Part shown: positions 42,254-45,421 of the stretch, piece after piece
Layout: every line of letters starts with the position of its first letter
Numbering within the stretch: the first letter of the stretch is position 1
Assembly: GCF_013391475.1 (NCBI RefSeq)
Contig: NZ_JACBAZ010000016.1
Coordinates: forward strand, 1-45,421
Direction: 5' to 3'
DNA length: 45,421 bases
Source: Oceaniferula marina
Lineage (GTDB): Bacteria; Verrucomicrobiota; Verrucomicrobiia; Verrucomicrobiales; Akkermansiaceae
The notes under the pieces: model-generated
What the model saw: the letters and a program-made list of their open reading frames with translations, nothing else
The model's database searches: none
Told to the model about the DNA's origin: nothing
Translations under genes and position numbers: made by a program

Positions 42254-43792
42254 ATGAAAACCAAAACCCAGCTCAGGGTCATCATCATCCTCCTGATCAC
42301 CATCGGCCTCGGAGCTGCGATCTATAAAATCCAGGTGCTCGGGTTCTCCTTATCGCCACAGGCAAAAGTAGATACCTGGACCATTGAGGCCAAAGTTACC
42401 TTCACCGCCAACGGTGGCCCGGTCACCGTCAGGCTGAATGAGGCCGATAACACCGCTAATATGGCCGTGCTCAACCACGAAAGCGTAGGCAGTGATTTCA
42501 AACGGCAAATCGAAACCCTCGAAAAAGGCGAACGCAATTTGGTCTGGAGTAAAGATGATGCCAAAGGCGAGCAAGTGCTCTACTACCGCGTCTCCGCCTA
42601 CCGCAAAGATAACAGCTCTCATGCCAAGGCCATTCCTGCTGAAGATGCCGATGCCAGCGACATCATTTTTTCCGGGGCTGCCAAAGAAGCCGCCAAACTC
42701 ATGGTCGACCGCGCCAAGCAACAAGGCAAGGGCACTCCCCTGGCGGTCACCCAATCCATCATCAAGCAACTCAATCTCTCGGATAAAGCCCACCTCGAAA
42801 TGCTCCGAAAAAACAAGAGTGGCACCGGCTCGCACCTCGATCTCGTCAGGGATATGCTCACCAAAGCCGGTGTCCATGCGGCCAAGGTCAAGGTGCTCTT
42901 CCTCGATGATGACAACCGGAAACAAAAACTCAGCAGCCTGCTCGAGATCTTCGACGGCAAGAGCTGGCAACTAATCGACCCCAAAACTGCCAGTGTCAAA
43001 ACCGAAGACAACTACATCCTCTGGCAAACCGGAGAAGGCGCCACCTTCGAAGTCGAGGGAGGTAAAAACTCCTCTCTTAGCTTCTCGGTGAATGCCGGAC
43101 GGATGATGGCCGGACGGGCCGCCGTGATGGCAGGCAAAAACAGCGGAGCTGCATTGATCGATTTCTCAATCTACTCACTGCCACTCGCCGAGCAAAACAC
43201 CTTCAAGCTTCTGCTCCTGATCCCTCTCGGAGCCCTTGTGGTGGTGATCCTGCGTAATTTGGTTGGCATCCAGACCTCCGGCACCTTTATGCCTATTCTC
43301 ATCGCGCTCACCTTCTTACAAACCTCGCTAACCTGGGGGCTCATTCTCTTTCTCGTGGTCGTCAGCGTCGGTCTGGTGATGCGCTCCTATCTCAGCCACC
43401 TGAATCTCCTTCTGGTGCCTCGTATTTCCGCGGTGCTGGTCTTCGTGATCGTCATCTTTGTCGCCATCTCGGTCTTCTCCATCAAAATGGATTTTGAACA
43501 GGGTCTGCGCGTCACCTTTTTCCCGATGATCATCATTTCCTGGACCATCGAACGCATGTCTGTGCTATGGGAAGAAGAAGGACCACGCGATGTCCTGATC
43601 CAAGGGGGCGGTAGTTTGTTTACCGCCTGCATCATCTACCTCGTGATGACCAATAAATTCCTCGGCCACCTGACCTATTCCTTCCCCGAGCTACTGCTTG
43701 TCCTCTTGGCTGTGATTCTGATCATTGGCAGCTATTCAGGATACCGACTCAGCGAGTTGCGCCGCTTCGAACCCATGACCAAGGAGCATTAA
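42254..43792 (+). CDS. Inactive transglutaminase-7TM membrane protein
   Basis: This 512-aa membrane protein has one N-terminal span (about residues 8-27, VIIILLITIGLGAAIYKI), a long periplasmic domain related to transglutaminases but lacking a clear Cys-His-Asp triad, and a C-terminal block of about seven spans from residue 313 on. The latter includes LLLLIPLGALVVVILRNLVG and ELLLVLLAVILIIGSYSGYR. It corresponds to the family described as inactive transglutaminase fused to seven transmembrane helices. Tightly packed genes on both sides (retropepsin-like protein four bases upstream, RimK-like ligase one base downstream) are the standard partners. It is likely the membrane hub of a peptide-modification system; the substrate is unknown. 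Confidence 0.92.
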   Translation: MKTKTQLRVIIILLITIGLGAAIYKIQVLGFSLSPQAKVDTWTIEAKVTFTANGGPVTVRLNEADNTANMAVLNHESVGSDFKRQIETLEKGERNLVWSKDDAKGEQVLYYRVSAYRKDNSSHAKAIPAEDADASDIIFSGAAKEAAKLMVDRAKQQGKGTPLAVTQSIIKQLNLSDKAHLEMLRKNKSGTGSHLDLVRDMLTKAGVHAAKVKVLFLDDDNRKQKLSSLLEIFDGKSWQLIDPKTASVKTEDNYILWQTGEGATFEVEGGKNSSLSFSVNAGRMMAGRAAVMAGKNSGAALIDFSIYSLPLAEQNTFKLLLLIPLGALVVVILRNLVGIQTSGTFMPILIALTFLQTSLTWGLILFLVVVSVGLVMRSYLSHLNLLLVPRISAVLVFVIVIFVAISVFSIKMDFEQGLRVTFFPMIIISWTIERMSVLWEEEGPRDVLIQGGGSLFTACIIYLVMTNKFLGHLTYSFPELLLVLLAVILIIGSYSGYRLSELRRFEPMTKEH

Positions 43793-43793
43793 G

Positions 43794-44738
43794 ATGTTAA
43801 CCACACCAGCCAAACTCCGCAAAGCAGGGATCATCGGCATGAACCACCGCAACGTGGTCTGCATCGCCCGTAACAACCCGCGCAAACTCTACCCAAGAGT
43901 CGACAACAAACTACTGACCAAGGTGCTTGCTCGGGAAGCCGGTATTGCCGTGCCCCAACTCATCGGCGTCGTCAAAACCCAGGGACACGTCAGAGAACTC
44001 AAAGAGTTTTTAAGGGATGAATCCTCCTTTGTCATGAAACCTGCCAAAGGCAGCGGAGGAAAGGGCATCCTGGTCATTGTCGGTCGCGATGGTGATGATT
44101 ACATCAAACCCAGTGGCGAACGGGTCAGCCACCTCGAAGTCTGCAAACATGCCTCCAACACCCTGAGCGGTCTGTTCAGTCTGGGCGGTGCCAATGATGT
44201 CGCCATGATCGAGGAACTCGTCAATTTCGATGCCGCCTTCGATGGCTACTCCTATCAGGGGGTTCCCGACATCAGAATCATCCTCTACAAAGGCTACCCG
44301 GTCATGGCCATGACCCGCCTGTCCACTCATGACTCCGACGGTAAAGCCAACCTGCACCAAGGAGCCGTCGGTCTCGGCATCGACATCGGCAGCGGCAAAG
44401 CTTTAAAAGCAGTCCAACACGGGCAAATCATCCGCAATCACCCGGATACCGGCAAGGACTTACACGCTTTCCACGTGCCCGCCTGGAAAGACTTCCTCCT
44501 GCTCGCCAGCCAATGCTACGAAATCACCGAGCTCGGCTACCTCGGCGCCGATATCGTCCTCGATGCCGACAAAGGTCCACTGATCCTCGAACTCAATGCG
44601 CGACCGGGGCTCGCCATCCAAATGGCCAATGGCATCGGTATGCAAACCCGCTTCGATGCCGTGGAGCCGGAAATCTCCAAGCAACGCGACTACAAGGAAC
44701 GTGTCACCTTCTCAATGGAACACTTCGGCATACTGTAA
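43794..44738 (+). CDS. Alpha-L-glutamate ligase-like ATP-grasp protein (RimK-related)
   Basis: This 314-aa cytoplasmic enzyme of the ATP-grasp fold is related to RimK. Visible are FVMKPAKGSGGKGILVI (phosphate-binding loop, about residues 78-94), the central MIEELVNFDAAF, and the metal/ATP site LILELNARPGLAIQMANGIG near the C-terminus. Such ligases form amide bonds between a carboxylate and an amino acid, usually glutamate. It starts one base after the stop of the 7TM protein, so the triad is surely co-transcribed. The conserved triad is known from comparative studies of ATP-grasp amidoligases, but its biological product is, to my knowledge, not settled. It ends seven bases from a convergent gene. 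Confidence 0.92.
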   Translation: MLTTPAKLRKAGIIGMNHRNVVCIARNNPRKLYPRVDNKLLTKVLAREAGIAVPQLIGVVKTQGHVRELKEFLRDESSFVMKPAKGSGGKGILVIVGRDGDDYIKPSGERVSHLEVCKHASNTLSGLFSLGGANDVAMIEELVNFDAAFDGYSYQGVPDIRIILYKGYPVMAMTRLSTHDSDGKANLHQGAVGLGIDIGSGKALKAVQHGQIIRNHPDTGKDLHAFHVPAWKDFLLLASQCYEITELGYLGADIVLDADKGPLILELNARPGLAIQMANGIGMQTRFDAVEPEISKQRDYKERVTFSMEHFGIL

Positions 44739-44744
44739 TCGAGC

Positions 44745-45251
44745 TCATGCACAGCGGTCACCGACCGATGACGGCTGCCTTGTTTTGGGTATCACCCGAA
44801 ACAAAAAATAGTAGCTAAGAAACAAACTGACATCCATCGGTATCCACCAAACCGGTGGCACCAGGTACGCACCGACGATATCCGCCTTCCATGGGTAAAG
44901 CCATGCGATCCCGCCAGACACAGCATCGCAGGCCAAGTGCAATCCATAAGCAGACGAGCACCAGACAAGCTTCGACCAGGTGAGCCATCGTTGCCAGGGG
45001 AGCCTGGGCACCCACTTGCTAACAAGCAGAAAGACCAACACGGCAAGCCACGCAAAAATCGAGTGAGACCAACTGGAATACCGATCTTCCAATGACATGT
45101 GCGGATTCAACAAGTCAGGAGCCGCACCGAAGAGCCCGATCACCAACAAGTCCTTATAGCTCCCTCTCGAGCCACCTTCTTTTCCTCGATAAAGGTTCAA
45201 AAAAATCCCCGCTGTTACAGCGGGGATAAGTGCATGCGTCACCGTGTTCAT
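44745..45251 (-). CDS. YdjM-like membrane-bound metal-dependent hydrolase family protein
   Basis: This 168-aa protein matches the DUF457/YdjM family. It has an N-terminal THALIPAVTAGIFL segment, an acidic-proline FGAAPDLLNPHMS motif, SWSHSIFAWLAVLVFLLVSK, and a second histidine in GLHLACDAVSGGIAWLYPW. About four hydrophobic segments are visible. The conserved H and D residues are thought to bind metal at the membrane. YdjM of E. coli is LexA-regulated; I found no SOS box that I could defend here. It is convergent with the RimK-like ligase and is followed upstream by the partial MITE-like element at 45283. Confidence 0.87.
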   Translation of the reverse strand: MNTVTHALIPAVTAGIFLNLYRGKEGGSRGSYKDLLVIGLFGAAPDLLNPHMSLEDRYSSWSHSIFAWLAVLVFLLVSKWVPRLPWQRWLTWSKLVWCSSAYGLHLACDAVSGGIAWLYPWKADIVGAYLVPPVWWIPMDVSLFLSYYFLFRVIPKTRQPSSVGDRCA

Positions 45252-45282
45252 ACCGTGGAAACATCATCAGTAGATGCTCTTA

Positions 45283-45421
45283 TACCATTTGAGTGGTTCG
45301 TTTGTCGGAATGGCGGTGTTCGTTTGGCCTTGAGTTCAAGGCGTGACAAAGGAATGTAGCGAGCTACATGACTGAGGAAAAACGCCGAAATCAAGCCAAA
45401 GAAATACCGCTTTTCATTCCC
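45283..45421. mobile_element. MITE-like element, cut by the window end
   Basis: It begins TACCA directly after TTA, as the element at 20498 begins TACCA after TAA. It contains the same central block: CAAGGCG, then GAC, AAGGA, hairpin, GACT and AGGA. The hairpin here is ATGTAGC / GCTACAT (45354-45369), against ATGGTGC / GCACCAT in the other copy. A long imperfect inverted repeat pairs 45308-45343 with 45372-45420. The other terminus must lie beyond 45421. No protein is encoded. Confidence 0.7.

Overview
The window looks like a chromosomal segment of a heterotrophic, probably marine member of the Verrucomicrobiota (Verrucomicrobiales-like). The basis is the gene content. It holds six formylglycine-type sulfatases, two PEP-CTERM sorted proteins, an ECF sigma factor of the Gemmata/Verrucomicrobium type next to a FecR/LamG anti-sigma protein, a LacI/AraC hybrid (XylR-type) regulator, an SHD1-type secreted protein, a DUF1573 protein, and an IS200-like transposase surrounded by GC-rich palindromes. 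Weak Shine-Dalgarno signals and several TTG/GTG starts recur. The genus cannot be fixed from the sequence alone.

Layout: 1-1.9 kb is an AT-rich three-gene cassette with ATGA overlaps (GHKL ATPase, STAS-like DUF4325 protein, single-pass membrane protein). It is followed by about 540 bp without a recognisable gene. 2.4-5.0 kb is a sulfatase divergent from a XylR-type regulator. 5.0-7.9 kb is an ECF sigma / anti-sigma / secreted-protein operon, with a DUF1573 protein downstream. 8.0-15.4 kb is mostly housekeeping or general function: YchJ-like protein, SHD1 protein, Tex, a LamG PEP-CTERM protein, a ClC transporter with CBS domains and a zinc-ribbon membrane protein. 15.5-16.7 kb is a REP-associated transposase in a nest of palindromes, flanked by a 7-bp and a 31-bp tandem array. 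16.7-18.8 kb is trpE-trpG.

18.9-38.4 kb is an accessory region for secreted functions. It carries four sulfatases (two in a tight operon, one translationally coupled to a large secreted protein), a SKICH-like/EEP-domain secreted protein, a large Asp-box propeller/LamG protein, an unrecognised cytosolic protein, a PEP-CTERM paralogue of the large secreted protein, and a second ECF sigma/anti-sigma pair. This content fits sensing and breakdown of sulfated polysaccharides at the cell surface. No sulfatase-maturing enzyme, glycoside hydrolase of a clear family or TonB receptor is visible in the window. 38.6-45.3 kb holds a sixth sulfatase, a cardiolipin synthase, the retropepsin / inactive transglutaminase-7TM / RimK-like ligase triad and a YdjM-like membrane protein.

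The most distinctive non-coding observation is a 201-bp MITE-like element at 20498-20698 with 28-bp terminal inverted repeats and a 3-bp target duplication. Its unoccupied target is preserved as a paralogous 101-bp segment at the start of the window. A second family member begins at 45283 and runs off the end. The central hairpins of the two copies differ by compensatory base changes.
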